Origin: Bacteroidota bacterium
Lineage (GTDB): Bacteria > Bacteroidota > Bacteroidia > NS11-12g > UBA9320
Assembly: GCA_013359235.1 (NCBI GenBank)
Contig: JABWCE010000006.1
Coordinates: forward strand, 62,001-126,000
Length of the DNA: 64,000 nt
Reading direction: 5' to 3'
How positions within the stretch are numbered: position 1 is the first letter of the stretch; every line of letters starts with the position of its first letter. A program made the translations under genes and the position numbers. Under the pieces are notes generated by a model. That model saw nothing but the letters and a program-made list of their open reading frames with translations, searched no databases and was not told the origin of the DNA. Below, piece after piece: positions 45,539 to 54,124 of this stretch.

Positions 45539-47233
45539 ATGAAAAAAATTACTCTATTTATCTTGTTAAGTTTCTTACTATTAGTATCGAGTGTAAAATC
45601 GCAAACTACTTATAGGTACAAAAACGAAGTATTTACTGATGCCCAGTTATCAATTGCTAAAAATATTACTTATGGTATAAATATAAACTGGCTAATTATC
45701 AATCAAACCGACCTTGGAACACCATCAAATGCTCCACAAATCATTTCAGAATTAACATTTCTGAAAACGAAAGTTTTATCAGGGCAAGCAGCCTCAATTC
45801 CTTTAAAATATTTTTATCCTAAAACTACACCTCCAGGCGATTCTACGATTTTAAAAGTAACACAATTAAAACTCGATGCATATATGCCGAGTTTAATGGT
45901 TGATACCGCTAAAAAACGCCCTGTAATAATTTACTTACATACAGGAAATTTTTTACCTCCAGGAATTAACGGCAGCCCATGTGGAGCAAAAAATGACAGT
46001 GTAGCAGTTGATTTATGCAAAGCCTTTGCCAGACGCGGTTATGTAGTACTTTGTATTGATTATCGTTTGGGATGGAATCCTTTAGCATCTACTGTTGATG
46101 GTAGGCGTGCAGGTTTGTTAAATGCTGTTTATCGTTCAATACAAGATGTAAAAGAATGTGTAAGAGTAATAAAAAGCCCCAATATGTCTCCATACAAATT
46201 AGATACAGCTAATATTGCATTATTTGGCGAGGGGTCTGGAGCTTATTTGGCACATGCTTACAATACATTAGACAAATACCCTGAATTTATGGTATTGCCA
46301 AAATTTGCTGGCTATATTGATACTTCTAAAGTAGGGTATATTGATGGTACACATGGTCTTTTCAATCTTTATGCCAATAGCAAAGTAAATACTAAGATTA
46401 AAGTAATTGGAACAATTGGAGGAGCACTTGCCGATACTACATGGTTAGAAGCCGGTGATGCTCCAACTATATCTATGCAATGTGTTCGCGACCCCTTTGC
46501 ACCATTCGGATACGGAATGGTAAAAGTTCCAAATTTAGGATTAGATGTTGTAGAGGTTGATGGAGCAAACAACACTATTGCAAGAGCTCAAAGATTGGGC
46601 AACAACAGTATATTTGCTACTGTTCCAAGTGGCGACCCATATACAATTAAAGCCAGATCACTTTATAATAAAACCGTAGATTACATTTATCCTGCTCCTG
46701 CTGATAAGATAACAATCAGAAATGGTGAAGGCATGTACCCGTTTTTATTGCCAAAAGCATCTTCTGTTGAAGCCAATCAAGCATCACCTTGGCAATGGTG
46801 GGATCCAAATTCTGCCGAAGCAAAATATATTGTTCAAGCACCAAGTGTTACAGCACACATGGCTGCTTCAGCATCTAACAGCGATATGAGTAAATCAAAA
46901 TCTCGTATTTATCAAGACACTATTCTTGGCTTTGTTTCACCAAGATTTGCTCTTGTAATGGGATATTTAACTGCTGCACAACTTAGTACTAAAGCACCAA
47001 AACTTGCCGAAGTAAAGATATATCCTAATCCTGCCTCAAATAATGTAAATATTTCATATAGAGGAATTATAAATTACATTACAATTACTGATTTATCAGG
47101 CAAAACAGTTTATTCAACCAACGTAAACGATAATTTTGTTTCAATATCAACACTTAGCCTAAAAACAGGGTTGTATCTTGTAAACATAAATACAAATGAT
47201 GGTTCTGCAACCCAAAAGTTGTTGATTGATTAG
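45539..47233 (+). CDS. Secreted alpha/beta-hydrolase-fold protein with T9SS domain, nucleophile missing
   Basis: 564 residues: signal peptide (LFILLSFLLLVSSVKSQ), an alpha/beta-hydrolase domain (RPVIIYLHTGNFLPPG oxyanion region; RGYVVLCIDYRLGWNP; SIQDVKECVRVIKSP), and a type A T9SS sorting domain (VKIYPNPASNNVNISYRG...QKLLID). At the nucleophile elbow the sequence is LFGEGSGAYLAHA, where carboxylesterases have GESAG; the serine position is Gly and Ser is one residue later. It may be a non-catalytic binding protein or use an altered active site. It follows the TonB receptor by 63 bases and ends before a perfect palindrome. Confidence 0.8.
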   Translation: MKKITLFILLSFLLLVSSVKSQTTYRYKNEVFTDAQLSIAKNITYGININWLIINQTDLGTPSNAPQIISELTFLKTKVLSGQAASIPLKYFYPKTTPPGDSTILKVTQLKLDAYMPSLMVDTAKKRPVIIYLHTGNFLPPGINGSPCGAKNDSVAVDLCKAFARRGYVVLCIDYRLGWNPLASTVDGRRAGLLNAVYRSIQDVKECVRVIKSPNMSPYKLDTANIALFGEGSGAYLAHAYNTLDKYPEFMVLPKFAGYIDTSKVGYIDGTHGLFNLYANSKVNTKIKVIGTIGGALADTTWLEAGDAPTISMQCVRDPFAPFGYGMVKVPNLGLDVVEVDGANNTIARAQRLGNNSIFATVPSGDPYTIKARSLYNKTVDYIYPAPADKITIRNGEGMYPFLLPKASSVEANQASPWQWWDPNSAEAKYIVQAPSVTAHMAASASNSDMSKSKSRIYQDTILGFVSPRFALVMGYLTAAQLSTKAPKLAEVKIYPNPASNNVNISYRGIINYITITDLSGKTVYSTNVNDNFVSISTLSLKTGLYLVNINTNDGSATQKLLID

Positions 47234-47248
47234 ATATTTTTCTTTATT

Positions 47249-47290
47249 AATAAAAGAGGTCTTTTGTAATTACAAAAGACCTCTTTTATT
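47249..47290. terminator. Perfect 42-bp palindromic terminator
   Basis: Two 21-base arms with no loop spacer: AATAAAAGAGGTCTTTTGTAA followed by its exact reverse complement. T-rich flanks favour a Rho-independent terminator after the T9SS hydrolase. Only convergent use on the opposite strand would make it bidirectional, and no minus-strand gene ends here. Confidence 0.75.
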
Positions 47291-47325
47291 TTACGGCAAT
47301 ATTCAGTTAGTTTTGCTATCTGTAT

Positions 47326-49188
47326 ATGAAAGATTTTATCAAATATTCAGCAAAGCAATATTTTTTTTGGTTTTTTTATTTTGTTGTTTTACAAATTGCT
47401 TTTGTATTGTTTTTTAAAAATGAACTTAGAAATGTACCAACATTGCATGTATTAAATACCTTTTTGAATGGTTTGAGTTTAAATTTTTCAGCATCTGCCT
47501 ATCTTTCAGTATTATCAATTTCAATTTATTTTAGTTCAGTTTTTATTCAAAAAAGCAAAACTCTTCAAAATATCAACACATTTTATTTGATAGTTGCACT
47601 AATTATATGTACTCTTATTTACACTGTAGATTTCAGCCTGTATCAAAGTTGGGGGACAAAAATCAACGGCAAAGCCTTATGGTATTTGCAATTTTCGGAT
47701 AGTACAAATACAGTAAAAGGTGATTGGGGCTTTGTAAAATATTTTTTGGTTTTATTTACAGTTTCTTTGATTTTTGGTTATGTATTTTTCAAAAAATTAA
47801 AAAATTTTAAACCAATAAAGGCAAAATTTGTTAAATTATTTCCTGTTTATTTTATAGTTTTATTACTTTTGTTTTATGCTTTAAGAGGCGGATTAACAGG
47901 AAGACCGATTGATAAAGGCAATAGTTTTTATTCAAAATATTCATCTCTGAATTATGCAGCAGTAAATGGTTTCTGGAATTTTTTCGATATTGTTTCAAAT
48001 TTAAAAAAACCATCAAAACCTTATAATTTTTTTAATGAAACAGAACTTGAAAACTTTAAAAATTTCTTTAATCAAAAAAAATCAGATTCATTAAATTTTA
48101 AACTCAGCAATATCCAAAAACCAAATATAATTTTTATATTTCTCGAAAGTTGGAGTGCCGATGTAGTTGGGTGCTTGGGTGGCGAAAGCGGTATAACACC
48201 ATGCTTTGATAAATTGAAAAATGAAGGAATACTATTCAAAAATTTTTACAGTACAGGCTTTAGAACAGAACAAGGTTTAATGGCTTCATTAAGTGGTTTT
48301 CCGGCTCAAGCACAAACATACCCTATGCTTGATTTTGATAGATTTGATAATTATCCAAACATAATAAAATCACTTAGTAAAATCGGCTATTTTACATCGT
48401 ACTTTACAGGCGGAAATCCACATTTTGCAAATACTGATGTATATCTTATTTCGGCAGGTATTGATAAAATCAATAAAGATTTACTTGGTAGAGCAAAGAA
48501 AAGATCAGCATGGGGTGCTTATGACCAAGAGTCTTTTGAATATTTATTAAATGGACTATCAAAACAACATCAACCATTTTTTTCTACAATGGTAACTATT
48601 ACCAGCCATGAATGGTTTGAAGCCGATGTACCGCAAATTTTCAAAGACAAAGACCCTGTTGCGGCAAGGTATAAAAACACTGTACATTATACCGATAGTT
48701 GCCTTTACGATTTTATAACCAAAAGCAAAAAATACAACTGGTTTAAAAATTCATTAATATTTATTATGGCAGACCATGCCTGCTCATATCCTTTGCATCA
48801 TAATTTTAATAACCCTAAAAGATACCATATCCCATTTTTAATAACCGGAGGAGCATTGAAACCCCAATTTAAAAACACAATAAATAATGCTTTTGGCGGA
48901 CATCTTACAATACCTTCAATATTATGCAACGAGGTAAACTTAGATGATTCGGTTTTTATGTTTTCAAAAAATATGATAACCGACAGTTTAAATTCATTTT
49001 CATATTTCACTTATGATCATGGGTTTGGTTTGATGCAAGGCTCTGGTGCAGTAGTTTGGGATCAAAACCTAAAAAAATTAATTTACAGCAACGGAAACAA
49101 AGAAAAAAATAAAACCTTACTAAAAACCGGTAAATTTATTTTACAATATTCTGCAAAACTCAAAGATGAATATCAAATTAAAAAATAA
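47326..49188 (+). CDS. LtaS-like phosphoglycerol transferase (alkaline phosphatase superfamily)
   Basis: 620 residues: five transmembrane helices in the first 190 residues, then a periplasmic sulfatase-type domain with the metal site and nucleophile of lipoteichoic acid synthases: IFLESWSADVVG (Glu274), Thr314 in GFRTEQGLMASLSGF, and MADHACSYPLHHN. LtaS-type enzymes move phosphoglycerol from phosphatidylglycerol to a glycan or lipid, releasing diacylglycerol. Gram-negative homologues modify periplasmic glucans or lipids; the acceptor is unknown here. A diacylglycerol kinase gene 276 bases away could recycle the by-product. Confidence 0.88.
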   Translation: MKDFIKYSAKQYFFWFFYFVVLQIAFVLFFKNELRNVPTLHVLNTFLNGLSLNFSASAYLSVLSISIYFSSVFIQKSKTLQNINTFYLIVALIICTLIYTVDFSLYQSWGTKINGKALWYLQFSDSTNTVKGDWGFVKYFLVLFTVSLIFGYVFFKKLKNFKPIKAKFVKLFPVYFIVLLLLFYALRGGLTGRPIDKGNSFYSKYSSLNYAAVNGFWNFFDIVSNLKKPSKPYNFFNETELENFKNFFNQKKSDSLNFKLSNIQKPNIIFIFLESWSADVVGCLGGESGITPCFDKLKNEGILFKNFYSTGFRTEQGLMASLSGFPAQAQTYPMLDFDRFDNYPNIIKSLSKIGYFTSYFTGGNPHFANTDVYLISAGIDKINKDLLGRAKKRSAWGAYDQESFEYLLNGLSKQHQPFFSTMVTITSHEWFEADVPQIFKDKDPVAARYKNTVHYTDSCLYDFITKSKKYNWFKNSLIFIMADHACSYPLHHNFNNPKRYHIPFLITGGALKPQFKNTINNAFGGHLTIPSILCNEVNLDDSVFMFSKNMITDSLNSFSYFTYDHGFGLMQGSGAVVWDQNLKKLIYSNGNKEKNKTLLKTGKFILQYSAKLKDEYQIKK

Positions 49189-49205
49189 GGAAATTTTCTA
49201 ATTAT

Positions 49206-49430
49206 TTATCTGTGTTTACGTTTGGGTTTAAATGGGCTTGGATGTGTTTTTCGGGTACTGAACCTAAAAATTGAATAAATAGGGCAAAAATTAATCATCG
49301 CAGTAATTAATACAATTGCCGAAACAATCAAAAACCAATAAATAGCAGTGAAATAGCCAATAATTGCAAAAGATATGCTTATTGTTATTCTTATAAGTTT
49401 ATCACCCTGACTCATATTAGATTTTACCAT
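49206..49430 (-). CDS. DUF2892 family small membrane protein
   Basis: 74 residues: two transmembrane helices (ITISISFAIIGYFTAIYWFLI and the following hydrophobic stretch), NFCPIYSIF after the second helix, and a basic tail (FKPKRKHR). The layout and the CP-Y motif match DUF2892 (YgaP-like membrane part), of unknown function. An alternative start is the ATG at 49415. It is on the same strand as and follows the diacylglycerol kinase gene by 33 bases. Confidence 0.78.
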   Translation of the reverse strand: MVKSNMSQGDKLIRITISISFAIIGYFTAIYWFLIVSAIVLITAMINFCPIYSIFRFSTRKTHPSPFKPKRKHR

Positions 49431-49463
49431 TTTCTATAAATTTTTCTAACAAAAATAGAATTT

Positions 49464-49826
49464 TTATATTTTAAAAAACACAAATAATTTAGGTAGAAAT
49501 ATAATTAAACCAACAACTAAGCTCGTAAAACCAACAATAAGTACTGCTGCTGCAGCCAAATCTTTAATAACTTTTATTTTCATATTAGTTTGAGGGTTTA
49601 CAATATCGCAGAGATACTCAATTGATGTATTTAAAATTTCAAAACCTAAAACAATTGAAATACAAATTGAAAGTAATGCCCATTCAATAGTATTTACTTC
49701 AAAAAAATACCCTAAAGATATTGTAATTATTGCACAAACAAGCTGAATTTTGAAATTGCGTTGTGTTAAAATCATATACTTTAACCCATTAAAAGCAAAT
49801 TTTGCCGATTTGTAAAATCTTTTCAT
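49464..49826 (-). CDS. dgkA: Diacylglycerol kinase family protein
   Basis: 120 residues with three transmembrane helices and the DgkA signature ILNTSIEYLCDIV, in which Glu is catalytic, plus KFAFNGLKYMILTQRNFKIQL at the N-terminus. Members phosphorylate diacylglycerol or undecaprenol. The nearby LtaS-like transferase would produce diacylglycerol, so this gene fits lipid recycling. A TTAATTTG octamer is only six bases upstream, too close to be a normal -7 unless the transcript is leaderless. Confidence 0.9.
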   Translation of the reverse strand: MKRFYKSAKFAFNGLKYMILTQRNFKIQLVCAIITISLGYFFEVNTIEWALLSICISIVLGFEILNTSIEYLCDIVNPQTNMKIKVIKDLAAAAVLIVGFTSLVVGLIIFLPKLFVFFKI

Positions 49827-49929
49827 TAGTTCAAATTAATAAAAAATTTCATTTAAAAATCAAATTATTGAATAATAAGATTTGAAAAATGATAAATTTA
49901 GCCCGAAATTGCATAAAATTTTAAAAAAT

Positions 49930-51552
49930 ATGAATTTGAAATCTAATTTGTTTATCCCTGTAAGTTTGATTATTCTGTTTTTCAGTTCTTGCACACCCGA
50001 AGAATTAAATACTTCAGGTTTTGTTATTGACGACCTAAGTCCTGAGTATGCTGTACCCATTGTAAATTCAGACCTTACACTCGACAATATTGTATCTAAC
50101 TCTGAAAATGGATACATAAGAAAATACAATGACGGATTTGTATCGCTAATGTATAGAGGTAGTATGAGTTCGCAAACAGCAGAAGAATTGATAAAAATAA
50201 ACAATCAAAATTATATTAAAACCATAACCTTGAACAGCACTCAGGCAAATGCCCTTATGAATGGACAGCAACAAGTAATTGATTTACAAACAATACAAGC
50301 ATTTGATGCAGGAAGTATAGAAATAGACTCTATTTGGCTTAAAGCAGGAACTTTTGCAAGTCAAATTACAAGTACAATTAAAACTGGAGGTAGTTTAAAA
50401 GTTATAATAGCTGATGCCAAGAAAAACGGAAATACTCTTATAGCCGACATTCCATTTACATACAATGGCTCAATACCGGTAAATGAAGCAAAATACCTTC
50501 CGCTTGTAGGTCACCATTGGGATATGAGCACAGGAATACAGGGATATAACGAAATTAGAATAAACTATACATTGGTTTTAAACCCAACAACAGAAACAAT
50601 TAATGCTGGCGACGAAATGCAAATTTCAACTTCGTTTCAAGGCATAAACTTCAGCCGCTTATATGGCTACATCGGTAAAATAGATTTACTTGACATACGA
50701 GATACAATAGATTTATCAATTTTTGACAATTCAAAAACAGGGCAATTTTCGATAGACGATGCTATAATAAAAATTAAATCTGGTAATTCGTTTGGAGCAG
50801 AAATAAGTTCAGGTTTTACAAAACTCGAAGGATATACAAAGGGTGCCGGAAATTACAACATTACCAACCCTCCAAACCCAATGCCTTTTAATATGCCAAC
50901 CATTAATAATATTGGAATAATGGCTTACGATTCGGCACAAATTGATAAATCAAATTCAAATGTACCGCAAGTTATTAATCAAAAACCCAAACAATTAATT
51001 TATCAGGCATTCATAAAGCTTAACCCCAATGGAAAAACTATGAGAAATTACATTGCCGACAAAAGCAAAATAAAATTAGATATTGAAATTGAATTGCCAC
51101 TATATGGTACTGTAAAAAATTTAGTAATGGAATCAGAAAGTGAAGCAGAACTTGAAATGCCCGAAAACGATGATTTTATTGAAAATCTAATGATAAGATT
51201 TATTGCTAAAAACGGCTTCCCGATTGATCTTAGCACCCAGGTTTATCTTGTTGATTCATTTAATGTAGTTTTCGATTCGCTTTTTACTGATTTGTCATAC
51301 AAATTTCTTGAATCTGCACAAGTTGGGGTTGATGGCAAAGTTTCTGCACCTACTTCAAAAACTACAGATATAATGCTAACCAACGAAAGAGCCAAACGGC
51401 TTGGCAGGCTAAAAAACATTAGAATAAGAGCAGAAGTGGCAACTCTAAATAATGGAGGCTTGTACCCAAGCGTAAAGCTTTATGCAAATTACGTTTTAGG
51501 AATAAAAATAGGTATTAAAACAAAACTGAACATTAAACTTAAAGAACTCTAA
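49930..51552 (+). CDS. Large lipoprotein of unknown function
   Basis: About 540 residues. Signal peptide and lipobox FFSSC (Cys about residue 21), then a beta-rich body with no catalytic motif that I can name (LSPEYAVPIVNSDLTLDNIVS near the start, as in some Bacteroidota surface lipoproteins). The frame extends upstream to 49882, but the ATG at 49930 starts the signal peptide. It is separated from the DUF5723 gene by four bases and both face the outer membrane, so they probably function together. Confidence 0.7.
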   Translation: MNLKSNLFIPVSLIILFFSSCTPEELNTSGFVIDDLSPEYAVPIVNSDLTLDNIVSNSENGYIRKYNDGFVSLMYRGSMSSQTAEELIKINNQNYIKTITLNSTQANALMNGQQQVIDLQTIQAFDAGSIEIDSIWLKAGTFASQITSTIKTGGSLKVIIADAKKNGNTLIADIPFTYNGSIPVNEAKYLPLVGHHWDMSTGIQGYNEIRINYTLVLNPTTETINAGDEMQISTSFQGINFSRLYGYIGKIDLLDIRDTIDLSIFDNSKTGQFSIDDAIIKIKSGNSFGAEISSGFTKLEGYTKGAGNYNITNPPNPMPFNMPTINNIGIMAYDSAQIDKSNSNVPQVINQKPKQLIYQAFIKLNPNGKTMRNYIADKSKIKLDIEIELPLYGTVKNLVMESESEAELEMPENDDFIENLMIRFIAKNGFPIDLSTQVYLVDSFNVVFDSLFTDLSYKFLESAQVGVDGKVSAPTSKTTDIMLTNERAKRLGRLKNIRIRAEVATLNNGGLYPSVKLYANYVLGIKIGIKTKLNIKLKEL

Positions 51553-51556
51553 AAAA

Positions 51557-52939
51557 ATGAAAAAAATCATAACATTTATATTAACTATTTCAACTTTTCA
51601 ACTTTTTGCACAGCATAACCTTACTATGTACAATATGCACACTTTACCTCAAAGAATAAGCGTAAATCCTGCACAAATAGTTGATTCGCGTTTTTTTATT
51701 GGAATTCCAGGTTTGACTTCTTTTCATTTTTTATATGGAAATAATGGCTTTAAACTCAAAAATCTCATAAGTGTTGACGACTCGAACAGGTTGCTCATTA
51801 AACCAAAAGATTTTTACAATGCCCTAAATAATGATAATATTATAAACTTAAGCAGCAGTATTGATGTTTTTTATATGGGATTTAAACTTCGCAAAAACTA
51901 CTTTACTATTGGCGTTAGCGAAAAAATAAAATCACAAGTAGTTTTTCCAAAAGATTTATTGGGTTTGCTTATCATAGGAAATGCAGGACAAAACATCGGT
52001 AAAGACCTTAATTTTAACCTTGCATACGACCTCATGATTTATAACGACATCAGTTTATCATATTCGAGAGAACTAATGAAAAAGAAACTCAGATTAGGTG
52101 CAAAATTATCATACCTTAATGGAGCCTTCAATTTGAATACTGAAAAAAGCGATTTAGTTTTTAATACCAATCAAGACGATTTCCATTATACAATTAGAAA
52201 TAATATAAAGTTTAACACATCAAATGTTATAGATACTTTGAATGAAAATTTTGAATTTGATGACAGCAAAAATTACAAAACGCTTTTGAATAGAAATCGC
52301 GGTATGGGTTTTAGTTTTGGTGCAGTATATACAGTTTTTCCAAAATTAACATTAAATGCAAGTGTGGTTGATGTAGGCTATATTGACTGGAAAGATAATG
52401 TGATTAATTACAGCACGACAAATCCAAACAAAAACATAGAATTTTATGGCTTAGACATGAATTCAATCTTTGTAGATTCTGCTGATTATAATGAATCTGT
52501 AGATAAACTTTTAGATACACTAAAAGAAAAATTTGATATGACAAAAACCTATAAGGGATATAGAACAAAATTACCTTCTACATTTTACTTTGGTGGTAAT
52601 TTTTGGGTGACCAAACGCCACAATTTCGGAGCATTGTTTTATGGAAATTACTATCAGAAAAAACTTAATCCCGCTATAACACTTTCGTACAATGGCAAAC
52701 TTACAAGAGCTTTTGGCATTTCGGTAAGTTACTCAATGATTAACAAAACATTTACTAATGGCGGACTTGGATTTACACTAAATGGCGGTCCGTTTCAGTT
52801 TTATATGATTTCTGATAATGTTTTAGGAATGATAAAATACAGAGATACAAAAACAATAGATTTAAGATTCGGTATAAATCTCACATTTTTTAGAAAAGAT
52901 AAACTATCAGGGTTATCGGGCAAAGGGCTTAAAAAATAG
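51557..52939 (+). CDS. DUF5723 family outer-membrane-like protein
   Basis: 460 residues: signal peptide (IITFILTISTFQLFAQ), then the DUF5723 pattern (NMHTLPQRISVNPAQIVDSRFF and GIPGLTSFHFLYGNNGF), and alternating beta strands to the end (KTIDLRFGINLTFF). It is predicted to be an outer-membrane barrel of unknown role. It starts four bases after the lipoprotein gene, so they are co-transcribed and perhaps a complex. It converges on the rhomboid gene two bases away. Confidence 0.8.
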   Translation: MKKIITFILTISTFQLFAQHNLTMYNMHTLPQRISVNPAQIVDSRFFIGIPGLTSFHFLYGNNGFKLKNLISVDDSNRLLIKPKDFYNALNNDNIINLSSSIDVFYMGFKLRKNYFTIGVSEKIKSQVVFPKDLLGLLIIGNAGQNIGKDLNFNLAYDLMIYNDISLSYSRELMKKKLRLGAKLSYLNGAFNLNTEKSDLVFNTNQDDFHYTIRNNIKFNTSNVIDTLNENFEFDDSKNYKTLLNRNRGMGFSFGAVYTVFPKLTLNASVVDVGYIDWKDNVINYSTTNPNKNIEFYGLDMNSIFVDSADYNESVDKLLDTLKEKFDMTKTYKGYRTKLPSTFYFGGNFWVTKRHNFGALFYGNYYQKKLNPAITLSYNGKLTRAFGISVSYSMINKTFTNGGLGFTLNGGPFQFYMISDNVLGMIKYRDTKTIDLRFGINLTFFRKDKLSGLSGKGLKK

Positions 52940-52941
52940 AT

Positions 52942-53550
52942 TCAAAATCTAAAAATTTGTTTAATAAAATTCAAAAATAAAACCGGATATAATAACCCTG
53001 TAAAAACAAAACCGAAAATTGCTCCGTAAAAATGAGCATCGTGTCCAATGTTATCATTTCCCTTTTGAGCCATATATTGAGAATAAGCCAAATAAATAAA
53101 ACCATAAATAAACGCCGGTACAGGTAAGATGCCAAAAAACAGAATTTTTTCGAGCGGTGCAAATAAAACAAACGAAAATACAACTGCCGATACTGCCCCC
53201 GAAGCTCCTACTGCATTGTACCAATGGTTGTTTTTATGCTGATATAGTGTTTTGATATTTGCTGCAGCTATTGAAAAAACATACAAAACCAAATACATCA
53301 CTTTACCAAATTTTATATATGATTCAAAAATATTTTCAACCACTTCGCCAAACGAAAAAAGTACAAGCATATTAATTAAAAGATGTATAAAATCAGCATG
53401 AAGCAAAGCCCCGCTAAATAAGCGATACCATTGTTTTTTATTAATAGTTTTTGATGGGTTAAAAATTAAAATATCAAAAACTCTACTATCGTTCCATGCC
53501 CAAAATGATATACCGCATGTTATTATTATTATTATTATTGTTAAACTCAT
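52942..53550 (-). CDS. Rhomboid family intramembrane serine protease
   Basis: 202 residues with six transmembrane helices. Visible are the WR-like loop (KKQWYRLFSGALLHADFIHLLINM), the catalytic serine motif AVGASGAVSA, and the His in DAHFYGAIFG. The first helix contains six isoleucine codons encoded by a trinucleotide run (MSLTIIIIII; bases 53521-53539). This is the second rhomboid in the window. It is unlike the first (20379-21146) in lacking a charged C-terminal tail. Confidence 0.9.
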   Translation of the reverse strand: MSLTIIIIIITCGISFWAWNDSRVFDILIFNPSKTINKKQWYRLFSGALLHADFIHLLINMLVLFSFGEVVENIFESYIKFGKVMYLVLYVFSIAAANIKTLYQHKNNHWYNAVGASGAVSAVVFSFVLFAPLEKILFFGILPVPAFIYGFIYLAYSQYMAQKGNDNIGHDAHFYGAIFGFVFTGLLYPVLFLNFIKQIFRF

Positions 53551-53609
53551 TTAAAGAATATTAAAATACATTTGAAAATTCAAACATATATTTTTATTGT
53601 ACATTTTTT

Positions 53610-54119
53610 TTGAAAAAAATTGTAATTATATCAGACACCCACGGTTTCACAGACAAAAATATAATTAAATACTGTGAACAAGCAGATGAAATATGGCATG
53701 CTGGCGACTGGGGACCTGATGTGAACAATCATTTTGAAAACCTCTATAAAACTATAAGAGGAGTGTATGGTAATATAGATGGTGCCGAAATAAGAAAAAT
53801 CTATCCCGAAACAAACATCTTTAACATCGAAAACATGAAAGTCATAATTAAACACATTGGCGGCTATCCCCAAAATTACAATATCGAAACAAAAAAAATG
53901 TTAAGTATTGAAAAACCTTCGATTTTGATTTGTGGTCATTCTCATATATTACGTGTAATTAATGACAGACAAAACAATTGTTTGTATATAAACCCTGGTG
54001 CAGCAGGTATATATGGCTTTCATAAAAAACGCACTTTAATAACCTGCAAAATTGATAATGGAAAGATTTTTGATATGAATGTTGTTGAACTTGGAAACAG
54101 AAATACATTAGAAAAATAA
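53610..54119 (+). CDS. YfcE/MJ0936-type metallophosphoesterase
   Basis: 169 residues with the calcineurin-like metal motifs: IISDTHG (residues 6-12), WHAGDWG, GNIDG and GHSHILR. The family has phosphodiesterase activity on small substrates; the physiological substrate is unknown. The start is a TTG at 53610: family members begin MKKIxIISDTHG, so no later ATG is acceptable. A -7 box TACATTTG occurs at 53567-53574. The PorE-like gene starts six bases after its stop. Confidence 0.88.
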   Translation: MKKIVIISDTHGFTDKNIIKYCEQADEIWHAGDWGPDVNNHFENLYKTIRGVYGNIDGAEIRKIYPETNIFNIENMKVIIKHIGGYPQNYNIETKKMLSIEKPSILICGHSHILRVINDRQNNCLYINPGAAGIYGFHKKRTLITCKIDNGKIFDMNVVELGNRNTLEK

Positions 54120-54124
54120 ATATT

